Shown here: in pieces, positions 8,631 to 16,018 of the stretch
How positions within the stretch are numbered: the stretch's first letter is position 1
Layout: each line of letters begins with the position of its first letter
NCBI GenBank assembly: GCA_964612085.1
Contig: CAZTCJ010000017.1
Location: 1-55,854 of the forward strand
From: CAZTCJ01 sp964612085
GTDB lineage: Bacteria > Pseudomonadota > Alphaproteobacteria > JAJFIK01
DNA length: 55,854 nucleotides
Direction of reading: 5' to 3'
The notes under the pieces: model-generated
What the model saw: the letters and a program-made list of their open reading frames with translations, nothing else
The model's database searches: none
Told to the model about the DNA's origin: nothing
Position numbers and translations under genes: made by a program

Positions 8631-8658
8631 TTGACACCTTAATGCTCCAACCTAGCAT
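8631..8658 (+). promoter_or_regulatory. nadABC promoter
   Basis: A perfect -35 hexamer TTGACA (8631-8636) is followed after 16-17 bases by TAGCAT/AGCATA as a weak -10 (8653-8659). The -10 region lies inside the right arm of the first operator, so repressor binding would block polymerase. Transcription would begin near 8665 and give a leader of about 70 bases before nadA. Confidence 0.6.
8642..8658. promoter_or_regulatory. NAD-repressor operator 1
   Basis: A 17-base inverted repeat ATGCT-N7-AGCAT. It fills the spacer between the -35 and -10 of the nad promoter and is followed by AAGG. The same arrangement recurs at 8706-8722 with an identical 7-base gap. It is assigned to the neighbouring NadQ/NrtR-type protein by position and duplication. 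Confidence 0.65.
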
Positions 8659-8674
8659 AAGGTACTAAGCCTAT

Positions 8675-8693
8675 CCCCTTTACGGGGTTTTTT
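8675..8693 (+). terminator. short terminator-like hairpin in the nadA leader
   Basis: CCCC (8675-8678), a five-base loop and GGGG (8684-8687) are followed directly by six T residues (8688-8693). The four-pair stem is short for an efficient intrinsic terminator. It lies between the two operators, within the transcribed leader, and might cause pausing or partial termination. Confidence 0.35.
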
Positions 8694-8705
8694 AGCACAC
8701 CATAT

Positions 8706-8722
8706 ATGCTCAAACAGAGCAT
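8706..8722. promoter_or_regulatory. NAD-repressor operator 2
   Basis: A 17-base inverted repeat ATGCTC-N5-GAGCAT directly upstream of the nadA ribosome-binding site (AAGGAGGG, 8723-8730). Its centre is 64 bases from that of operator 1, close to six helical turns, so two bound dimers would face the same side of the DNA. It could act as a roadblock or support cooperative binding. Confidence 0.65.
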
Positions 8723-8734
8723 AAGGAGGGTCAG

Positions 8735-9838
8735 ATGCTTGACCTGGACTCCCGTCCACTTACCCGGACAGCCGACGATCATATCGACACCGAAGGCCTT
8801 GCCTATACGGACGATGTCGCCAAGCGCATGGCGCCGCTTTATGACCGGGTCCGCCATGTGGTGCCGCCCATGGAATGGCCCGCCCTGGCGCCTTACGTGG
8901 ATGCCATTCTCGAATGGAAGCGCAAGCGCAACGCCGTGATCCTGGCGCATAATTATATGACGCCTGAGATCTATCACTGCGTCGCGGACTTCGTGGGCGA
9001 TTCTCTCCAGCTCGCCATGGAAGCCGCCCGCACCGATGCGGACGTTATCCTCCAGGCCGGCGTTCATTTCATGGCCGAGACCTCCAAACTGATGAGCCCG
9101 GACAAAACCGTGCTGATCCCGGACATGCGCGCAGGCTGTTCGCTCGCCGCCTCGATCACGGGCCGCGATGTCCGCTTGCTGAAGGAAAAATATCCGGGCG
9201 TGCCGGTGGTGACTTACGTCAACACCTCCGCCGATGTGAAGGCCGAGACGGATATTTGCTGCACCTCCTCCAATGCGGTCGAGATTGTCGAATCCCTCGG
9301 CGTAGACCGGGTCCTGATGATCCCGGACGAATATCTCGCCAAAAATGTCGCGAAACAGACGGATGTGGAGATCATCGCCTGGCATGGCCGGTGTGAAGTG
9401 CATGAACGCTTCACCGCCGAGGAAATCCGCACCTATCGCGAGGCCAATCCTGGCATCGTGGTGCTGGCCCATCCGGAATGCGCGCCCGATGTCATCGCGG
9501 AGTCGGATTTCGCGGGCTCGACGGCCGCCATGATCGGCTATGTCAAGGAGCGTGAACCCGCCAAGGTCGTCATGGTGACGGAATGCTCCATGAGCGACAA
9601 TGTGGCGGCGGAAACGCCCAATGTGGAATTCATCCGGCCCTGCAATCTCTGCCCGCACATGAAACGGATCAGCCTGCCGAACATTCTCCGTGCCCTGCAG
9701 ACCATGACCACGGAAGTGACGGTCGATCCGGATGTGGCGGCGCGGGCGCGCGGCGCGGTCGAACGCATGCTTGAGGTCTCCAGGGCCAAGGGCAAGAGTA
9801 CCCCCGCCCGCAACTATCAGACGGCGCTGGCGCGGTAA
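8735..9838 (+). CDS. nadA: quinolinate synthase A
   Basis: Condenses iminoaspartate with dihydroxyacetone phosphate to quinolinate, the second step of de novo NAD synthesis, using an oxygen-sensitive [4Fe-4S] cluster. The 367-residue protein has the family motifs LAHNYMTPEIY, GVHFMAETSKLM and the cluster cysteines Cys135 (DMRAGCSLA), Cys220 (HGRCEVHERF) and one in RPCNLCPHMKR (Cys306 most likely). The ATG follows a strong AAGGAGGG site by four bases. It is the first gene of nadA-nadB-nadC, with 43 bases before nadB. The two inverted repeats upstream point to repression when NAD is plentiful. Confidence 0.97.
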   Translation: MLDLDSRPLTRTADDHIDTEGLAYTDDVAKRMAPLYDRVRHVVPPMEWPALAPYVDAILEWKRKRNAVILAHNYMTPEIYHCVADFVGDSLQLAMEAARTDADVILQAGVHFMAETSKLMSPDKTVLIPDMRAGCSLAASITGRDVRLLKEKYPGVPVVTYVNTSADVKAETDICCTSSNAVEIVESLGVDRVLMIPDEYLAKNVAKQTDVEIIAWHGRCEVHERFTAEEIRTYREANPGIVVLAHPECAPDVIAESDFAGSTAAMIGYVKEREPAKVVMVTECSMSDNVAAETPNVEFIRPCNLCPHMKRISLPNILRALQTMTTEVTVDPDVAARARGAVERMLEVSRAKGKSTPARNYQTALAR

Positions 9839-9881
9839 GGCCGAACATCCGTATCCCTCTCTCAGGACCGATAGGATTGTA

Positions 9882-11480
9882 ATGTCCGTACCAGAACGAG
9901 ATGGCGGCGATGTCTTGATTGTCGGCGCGGGCCTTGCCGGGCTGTTTACGGCCCTGGCCCTCGCCGATGATCGCCACGGCACAAGCGGCCTGCGCATCAC
10001 CCTTGTGAGCGCCGACGAGCCCGGCAAGACGGCCGCCAGCGCCTGGGCGCAAGGCGGCATCGCCGCAGCGGTCGGCGCGAATGACAGCCCTGGCCTCCAT
10101 GCCACCGACACCATCAAGGCCGGGGCCGGCATCGTGAATGAGGCCGTCGCCTGCCTGGTGGCCGACGAAGCGCCGGAGCGCATCGCGGATTTGATCCGTT
10201 TCGGTGTGCCGTTCGACCGCACAGCGCAAGGCGATCTGGCTCTCGGACGGGAAGCAGCCCATAGCCGGAACCGGATCGTGCGCGTGACTGGCGACCGGGC
10301 TGGGGCCGTCATCACCCAGACCCTGGCCGGCCGCGCGGCTGAAACCCCATCCATCCGTATCGAGAGTGGTTTGCTGGTGCATGACCTGCTCATGAGCAAA
10401 GGCCATGTCGCGGGCGTCGTTGCAACGGATATCAGGACTGGCGCTTGTGTCGCGTTGCGCGCCGCCCATGTGGTCTTGGCGACCGGCGGTGCAGGCGCGC
10501 TTTATGCCACGGCCACAACACCGCTCGCCATGCTGGGCACCGGCCTGGGCCTCGCGGCGCGCGCGGGCGCCCTGATCGCCGATGCGGAATTCGTCCAGTT
10601 CCACCCCACCGCCATGATGCTCGACCGGGATCCCGCCCCGCTGGCGACCGAAGCCTTGCGCGGCGAAGGGGCGGTTCTGGTTACCCAGACGGGCGACGCG
10701 TTCATGCGCTCGGTTCACGTCCATGGCGATCTCGCCCCGCGGGACGTGGTCGCCCGGGCCATTCACAGCCGGATCATGGCGGGCGACCGGGTGTTCCTGG
10801 ACTGCCGCGCCGCCATCGGATCCCGCTTCGCCGAACGCTTTCCCACCGTCTACGGACTATGCCGGGAAGCGGGGATCGATCCTGTCACCATGCCGATCCC
10901 GGTCGCGCCCGCCGCCCATTATCACATGGGCGGCATCGCCGTGGACCATGACGGCCGCACGAGCCTGCCGCGCCTGTGGGCTTGCGGCGAGGTCAGTGCC
11001 ACGGGGCTGCATGGCGCCAACCGGCTGGCCAGCAACTCCCTTGCCGAAGCCATCGTCATGGGCGGGCGGGCCGCCGAGGCGCTCAAAGGCGAGACCATGG
11101 AAAGGGCCCCATCTTCCGAACCCGGCACAGTGTCCACGGCTGCCTTGCCGTCGCAGACACCGGCGCTTGCCCGGCTGCGCCAGACCATGACCCGCCATGC
11201 GGGCCTGGTACGCAGCGCTGGCTCTTTGAAAAAGGCCGCCCGCACGCTCACTGCCTTGCACGAAAAGCGCGCCTTGCCCGAAACCGTGACGGCGGCGGCC
11301 AGCCTGATCGTGGCGGGGGCCTATACCCGGACCGAAAGCCGTGGCAGTCATTTCCGTTCCGATTTTCCGCACCGGGATGAGCGCCAGGCCAAACGCAGTT
11401 TCCTGACCCTCGACGAGGCGATGGACACCCTCAACCATATGGCAGCCGATGAGGCGGCACCCCGAAAGGCGGCCCGATGA
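9882..11480 (+). CDS. nadB: L-aspartate oxidase
   Basis: FAD-dependent enzyme that oxidises L-aspartate to iminoaspartate, feeding NadA. The 532-residue protein shows an N-terminal Rossmann FAD motif (DVLIVGAGLAGLFTALAL), the SAWAQGGIAAAVG segment, QFHPTAMM, LRGEGAVLV, the active-site HYHMGGIAVD and the C-terminal GLHGANRLASNSLAEA. It ends with a helical domain containing the usual ESRGSHFRSDFP motif. I chose the ATG at 9882, which follows TAGGA, because upstream residues belong to the overlapping nadA frame. Its stop overlaps the nadC start by four bases (ATGA). Confidence 0.97.
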   Translation: MSVPERDGGDVLIVGAGLAGLFTALALADDRHGTSGLRITLVSADEPGKTAASAWAQGGIAAAVGANDSPGLHATDTIKAGAGIVNEAVACLVADEAPERIADLIRFGVPFDRTAQGDLALGREAAHSRNRIVRVTGDRAGAVITQTLAGRAAETPSIRIESGLLVHDLLMSKGHVAGVVATDIRTGACVALRAAHVVLATGGAGALYATATTPLAMLGTGLGLAARAGALIADAEFVQFHPTAMMLDRDPAPLATEALRGEGAVLVTQTGDAFMRSVHVHGDLAPRDVVARAIHSRIMAGDRVFLDCRAAIGSRFAERFPTVYGLCREAGIDPVTMPIPVAPAAHYHMGGIAVDHDGRTSLPRLWACGEVSATGLHGANRLASNSLAEAIVMGGRAAEALKGETMERAPSSEPGTVSTAALPSQTPALARLRQTMTRHAGLVRSAGSLKKAARTLTALHEKRALPETVTAAASLIVAGAYTRTESRGSHFRSDFPHRDERQAKRSFLTLDEAMDTLNHMAADEAAPRKAAR

Positions 11481-12358
11481 CACGCTCCAACACGGACCAG
11501 GAAACGCTGCCCCCCCTGCCCCGGCTCATCGCCGAGCCCTTGGTCCGGCGGGCCTTGGAAGAAGATCTGGGCCGGGCGGGCGACATTACATCGGACAGCA
11601 CGATCCCCGCCAGAACCCAAGCGCGGTTGCGCGCGGTCGCCCGCGAAAACGGCCGCGTCGCTGGCGTGGATATGGCCGCCCTCGCCTTCCATCTGGTCGA
11701 TCCGGATCTGAGCGTTCATTGTCAGACCCGTGACGGTATGGAGGTCATGCCCGGCCAGACCATTCTCCATGTGGAGGGATCGGCGCGCGCCATCCTGACG
11801 GCGGAGCGGGTTGCCTTGAACTTTCTGGGGCATATGAGCGGCATCGCCAGCCTGACCACACATTTCGTCCGGGAGATTGAAGGCACTAAGGCCAGGGTCG
11901 TCTGCACCCGGAAAACAACGCCGGGACTGCGGGCCGCCGAAAAATTCGCGGTCCGCGCCGGCGGAGGGACCAATCACCGCTTCGGCCTCGACGACGGTAT
12001 TCTGATCAAGGACAATCATATCGCCATCGCAGGCGGCATCGGGGCCGCTGTCACGGCGGCGCGCGCCCATGCGGGCCATATGGTCAAGATCGAGGTGGAA
12101 ACGGATACGCTGGCCCAGGTCAAGGAGGCCTTGGCGGCGGGCGTCGACGCCATTCTGCTCGACAATATGGATCTGGACATGTTGAGCGAGGCCGTGTCCG
12201 TTATATCCGGCCAGGCGATTGCCGAGGCCTCAGGCGGCGTCACTCTGGATACCGCCGGCGCCATCGCCCAGACCGGCGTTGACCTGATCTCGAGCGGCGC
12301 TCTCACCCATAGCGCGCAGACCCTCGATATCGGCCTCGATTTCGACCATACGCTCTAA
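11477..12358 (+). CDS. nadC: nicotinate-nucleotide pyrophosphorylase (quinolinate phosphoribosyltransferase)
   Basis: Converts quinolinate and PRPP to nicotinate mononucleotide, the last step specific to the de novo NAD route. The 293-residue protein has the family landmarks EEDLGRAGDITSD, ALNFLGHMSGIA, CTRKTTPGLR with its catalytic Arg/Lys set, GGGTNHRFGLDDGILIKDNH, and the C-terminal LLDNM and EASGGV motifs of the type II barrel. It is translationally coupled to nadB through ATGA. Its TAA stop shares bases with the TAG stop of meaB on the opposite strand, so there is no room for a terminator between the two genes. Confidence 0.97.
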   Translation: MTRSNTDQETLPPLPRLIAEPLVRRALEEDLGRAGDITSDSTIPARTQARLRAVARENGRVAGVDMAALAFHLVDPDLSVHCQTRDGMEVMPGQTILHVEGSARAILTAERVALNFLGHMSGIASLTTHFVREIEGTKARVVCTRKTTPGLRAAEKFAVRAGGGTNHRFGLDDGILIKDNHIAIAGGIGAAVTAARAHAGHMVKIEVETDTLAQVKEALAAGVDAILLDNMDLDMLSEAVSVISGQAIAEASGGVTLDTAGAIAQTGVDLISSGALTHSAQTLDIGLDFDHTL

Positions 12359-13329
12359 GCGCCTTTGTCTTCCGCCCACAGATCAAGCAGTTTTCGGGCT
12401 TGAGCTTGCGTTGCGCTGAACGGCTTTGAAATCAGGGCCTCCCGCTGCACGTCTTGCGCCATGATCCGCTCGGAGCGGGCGAGGCCTTCCCGGCCAAACC
12501 GGTCACGGATCGCACTGCGGAAATAGCTGACGGCCTGGCTCTGCCTGCGGCGCCCCCGATTGCCCGCCTGATCGAGCCAGGCGCCATGGGCATCGATGGC
12601 GGCGAGAACCTCCGCAAGCCCTTTGTGCTGTTGCGTCGAGACGGTCATGACACGGATCTCCCAGCCGTCTTCAGGCCGCGCCACCAGGCCGATCGCACCT
12701 TCCAGATCGCTGCGCGCCCGTTCCGCCGCAAGCCCCATATCCGCCTTTGTCACAACGGCCAGATGGGGAATTTCCACGATACCGGCCTTCATGAACTGAA
12801 GCGCATCGCCCGATCCCGGCTGCACGCAAAAGATCACCGTGTCCGCTAGATCCGTAATCTCGGTCTCCGACTGCCCCACACCGACGGTCTCGACAATGAC
12901 GATATCATAGACCGCGCGCATGACGGTCATGGCCGCGAATGTCAGGTCCGCCAGCCCGCCCAGCCGGTCACGGGCCGCCATGGAGCGGACGAAAACGTCC
13001 GTATCCTCCGGATCTGCCGTAATCCGCGTCCGGTCGCCCAACAGCGCGCCGCCGCTTGCGCGGGACGACGGATCGACCGCGATCACGCCGACCGAGCGGC
13101 CGGACTTGCGCCATAGCGAGACCAAGGCATTGATCAGGCTCGACTTGCCCACGCCCGGCGGACCGGTGATGCCGGTCACATGGCCTCGCGCGCCGCTCCA
13201 GGCCCGATCGAGCAGCGCGATGACCGCCGGATCGTCTGCATGGGTCTCAATGGCCGCGAGCACGCGCGCAACCGCTTCCTTGCGCCCCTCTTGAAGCGCT
13301 TCGAACGCAGGAAGGCGCACGCCCGTCAC
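12355..13329 (-). CDS. meaB: methylmalonyl-CoA mutase-associated GTPase MeaB (ArgK family)
   Basis: A G3E-family GTPase that protects and reactivates the B12-dependent methylmalonyl-CoA mutase. The 324-residue protein has Walker A GPPGVGKSSLIN (about residues 56-67), IAVDPSSRASGGALLGDR, the switch-II-like VETVGVGQSE and the base-specificity motif TKAD. The C-terminal arm is the usual dimerisation segment. The start is a GTG at 13329 that overlaps the ppdK TGA stop by four bases, so it is coupled to ppdK. No mutase gene is in the window, so the partner enzyme must be elsewhere. Confidence 0.93.
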   Translation of the reverse strand: MTGVRLPAFEALQEGRKEAVARVLAAIETHADDPAVIALLDRAWSGARGHVTGITGPPGVGKSSLINALVSLWRKSGRSVGVIAVDPSSRASGGALLGDRTRITADPEDTDVFVRSMAARDRLGGLADLTFAAMTVMRAVYDIVIVETVGVGQSETEITDLADTVIFCVQPGSGDALQFMKAGIVEIPHLAVVTKADMGLAAERARSDLEGAIGLVARPEDGWEIRVMTVSTQQHKGLAEVLAAIDAHGAWLDQAGNRGRRRQSQAVSYFRSAIRDRFGREGLARSERIMAQDVQREALISKPFSATQAQARKLLDLWAEDKGA

Positions 13330-15989
13330 GATGCCTGCCTTTCGATCGTGGCTTGGGCCGCTGCCAGGCGGGCAATCGGCACGCGGAACGGCGAACAGGA
13401 CACATAATCGAGTCCGATTTCTTCACAGAAGGAAATCGATGCCGGATCGCCACCATGTTCCCCACACAGACCGACACTGAGATCGGGCCGCGCCTCCCGC
13501 CCCTTGGTCGTCCCGAAATTGACGAGCGTGCCCACGCCCTCCCGGTCGATGGTGACGAACGGATCGGCATCCAGGATGCGCTGGGACGTATAAGTGTTGA
13601 GGAACCGGCCCGCATCGTCCCGGCTGATCCCGAAGGTGGTCTGGGTCAGGTCGTTCGTCCCGAAGCTGAAGAAATCCGCCGTCTGAGCAATATCATAGGC
13701 GCAGAGAGCCGCGCGCGGCAGTTCGATCATGGTCCCGACCTTATACTCGATCTTGCGCCCCTTCTCCGCCTCGACCGCATCGGCGATCGCGTCAATCCGG
13801 TTCTTGATCGTATCGAGTTCCGTCTTGGTGGCGACCAGCGGCACCATGATTTCCGGGATCACCGGCGCATCGCCGGAGACATCGATGGCCGCCTCCAGGA
13901 TGGCCCTGGCCTGCATTTCATAGATTTCCGGATAGGAAATTCCGAGCCGGCACCCCCGATGGCCCAGCATGGGGTTGAATTCCTGCAACTCAGCGATCCG
14001 CATCCGGAGTCTTTTCAGATCGACGCCCAGAACATCCGCCATTTCCTGAATATCCGTTTCACTATGGGGCAGGAACTCATGGAGCGGAGGATCGAGCAGG
14101 CGCACGGTCACGGGCAGGCCGTACATAATGGAAAACAGTTCCTTGAAATCCTCGCGCTGCATGGGCAGCAGCTTGGTCAAGGCCGCGCGCCGCCCGGCTT
14201 CTTCTTCCGCCAAGATCATTTCGCGGACGGCCAGAATCCGGTCGGCCTGGAAGAACATATGTTCGGTCCGGCACAGGCCGATCCCTTCGGCGCCGAAATC
14301 CCGGGCGATCCGGGCATCGGCGGGCGTATCTGCATTGGCACGCACCCGCAGGCGGCGTTGACCGTCCGCCCAGCCCATAATGGTCGCGAAATCGCCTGAC
14401 AGTTCCGGCTGCACGGTCGGAACGACCCCGGTCATGACCTGGCCCGTCCCGCCGTCGATGGTGATGATATCGCCTTTTTGCACGGTGAAACCGTCGGCCG
14501 TGAACTGAGCATTGTCGTAATCGATGCGGATGCCGCCCGCGCCGGAAACACAAGGCCGGCCCATGCCTCGCGCCACCACCGCCGCATGGCTCGTCATGCC
14601 GCCCCGGGCCGTCAGGATGCCTGCGGCCGCATGCATGCCATGGATATCTTCTGGGCTGGTTTCGATCCGGACCAGGATGACCGCCATATTCTGCTTGGAC
14701 AGCAATTCGGCTTCTTCCGCGGAAAACACCACTTGCCCCGAGGCCGCGCCGGGCGACGCCGGCAGTCCGGACGCAATGACGAGGCGTTCAGCCTCCGGAT
14801 CGAGGCTCGGATGCAGCATCTGGTCGAGCGACGCCGGGTCCACGCGCCCGATCGCTTCGGACCGGTCGATAATCCCTTCCTCACACAGATCGACGGCGAT
14901 CTTCAAGGCCGCGCGGGCCGTCCGCTTGCCACTCCGGGTCTGCAGCATCCAGAGTTTACCGCGTTCGACCGTGAACTCGATATCCTGCATGTCGCGATAA
15001 TGGGTTTCCAGACGGCGGTTCACGCCCTCGAGCTGGGCAAAAACCTCCGGCATCACCTCTTCCAGGGACGGCAGGTCGGATTTCATTTCCAGGCGCGCCC
15101 GCTTGGTCAAGGCCTGGGGCGTACGGATCCCGGCGACCACGTCCTCTCCTTGTGCATTGACCAGAAATTCTCCGTAAAGAGCATTTTCGCCCGTGGACGG
15201 ATTACGGGTGAAGGCGACACCCGTGGCGCTTTCATCGCCCATATTGCCGAACACCATGGCCTGGATATTGACCGCCGTGCCCCAGTCTTCCGAAATACCG
15301 TGGAGCCTGCGATAGGTGATCGCGCGGGCATTCATCCAGGATCCGAACACGGCGGTCATGGCCTGCCAGAGTTGATCCTGCACATTCTGCGGGAACGGCT
15401 CTCCCGTTTCCTCCACGACAATCGATTTGTAGACATCGACAAGCGCGGTGAGGTCTTCAGTCGTCAATTCCGTATCAAGAGCATAACCCTGCCGGTCCTT
15501 GATGTCGTCAAGCGCGTCCTCGAAGGCGTGATGCTCGACCCCCAGAACCACATCGCCATACATCTGAATGAAGCGGCGGTAGGAATCGAGCGCGAACCGC
15601 TCGCCGCCCGCCAGCCGCGACAGGCCCTTTACGGTATCGTCGTTCAGACCGAGATTGAGGACCGTGTCCATCATGCCCGGCATGGAAACCCGTGCGCCGG
15701 AACGCACGGAAACGAGAAGCGGATTGCCCGGATCACCGAACCGCCGCCCGACGATCCGGCTGATATGATCCAGGGCCTGATCGATCTGCTGACGCAGGTC
15801 GTCCGGATACTGCCGGTTGTTGTCGTAGAATGCGGTACAGACTTCCGTCGTCACGGTGAAACCGGGGGGCACGGGCAGGTCGAGATTGCTCATCTCCGCC
15901 AGATTAGCGCCCTTGCCGCCCAGAAGATCGCGCATGGCGGCCGAGCCATCGGCCTTGCCGGCGCCAAATTTATAGACCCATTGCACCAT
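13326..15989 (-). CDS. ppdK: pyruvate, phosphate dikinase
   Basis: Interconverts pyruvate, ATP and phosphate with PEP, AMP and pyrophosphate. The 887-residue protein has the ATP-grasp N-terminal domain (LLGGKGANLAEM), the swivelling phosphohistidine domain with GGMTSHAAVVARGMGRPCV (catalytic His within TSHAA), and the C-terminal PEP/pyruvate barrel ending near VGLCGEHGGDP with the catalytic Cys. I chose the ATG at 15989 (MVQWVYKFGAG) as the family start; the frame extends only ten codons further. It lies 29 bases after glyS on the same strand and is coupled to meaB. It may allow gluconeogenic PEP formation during growth on organic acids. Confidence 0.96.
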   Translation of the reverse strand: MVQWVYKFGAGKADGSAAMRDLLGGKGANLAEMSNLDLPVPPGFTVTTEVCTAFYDNNRQYPDDLRQQIDQALDHISRIVGRRFGDPGNPLLVSVRSGARVSMPGMMDTVLNLGLNDDTVKGLSRLAGGERFALDSYRRFIQMYGDVVLGVEHHAFEDALDDIKDRQGYALDTELTTEDLTALVDVYKSIVVEETGEPFPQNVQDQLWQAMTAVFGSWMNARAITYRRLHGISEDWGTAVNIQAMVFGNMGDESATGVAFTRNPSTGENALYGEFLVNAQGEDVVAGIRTPQALTKRARLEMKSDLPSLEEVMPEVFAQLEGVNRRLETHYRDMQDIEFTVERGKLWMLQTRSGKRTARAALKIAVDLCEEGIIDRSEAIGRVDPASLDQMLHPSLDPEAERLVIASGLPASPGAASGQVVFSAEEAELLSKQNMAVILVRIETSPEDIHGMHAAAGILTARGGMTSHAAVVARGMGRPCVSGAGGIRIDYDNAQFTADGFTVQKGDIITIDGGTGQVMTGVVPTVQPELSGDFATIMGWADGQRRLRVRANADTPADARIARDFGAEGIGLCRTEHMFFQADRILAVREMILAEEEAGRRAALTKLLPMQREDFKELFSIMYGLPVTVRLLDPPLHEFLPHSETDIQEMADVLGVDLKRLRMRIAELQEFNPMLGHRGCRLGISYPEIYEMQARAILEAAIDVSGDAPVIPEIMVPLVATKTELDTIKNRIDAIADAVEAEKGRKIEYKVGTMIELPRAALCAYDIAQTADFFSFGTNDLTQTTFGISRDDAGRFLNTYTSQRILDADPFVTIDREGVGTLVNFGTTKGREARPDLSVGLCGEHGGDPASISFCEEIGLDYVSCSPFRVPIARLAAAQATIERQAS

Positions 15990-16018
15990 GTCAGACCTCT
16001 GGAATATTGCGGGCGGCA

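Noticed and set aside
8706..8939. Possible leader peptide or earlier start at 8706 before nadA
   Set aside because: That ATG is in another frame and lies in the operator arm; nadA homology and the AAGGAGGG site set the start at 8735.
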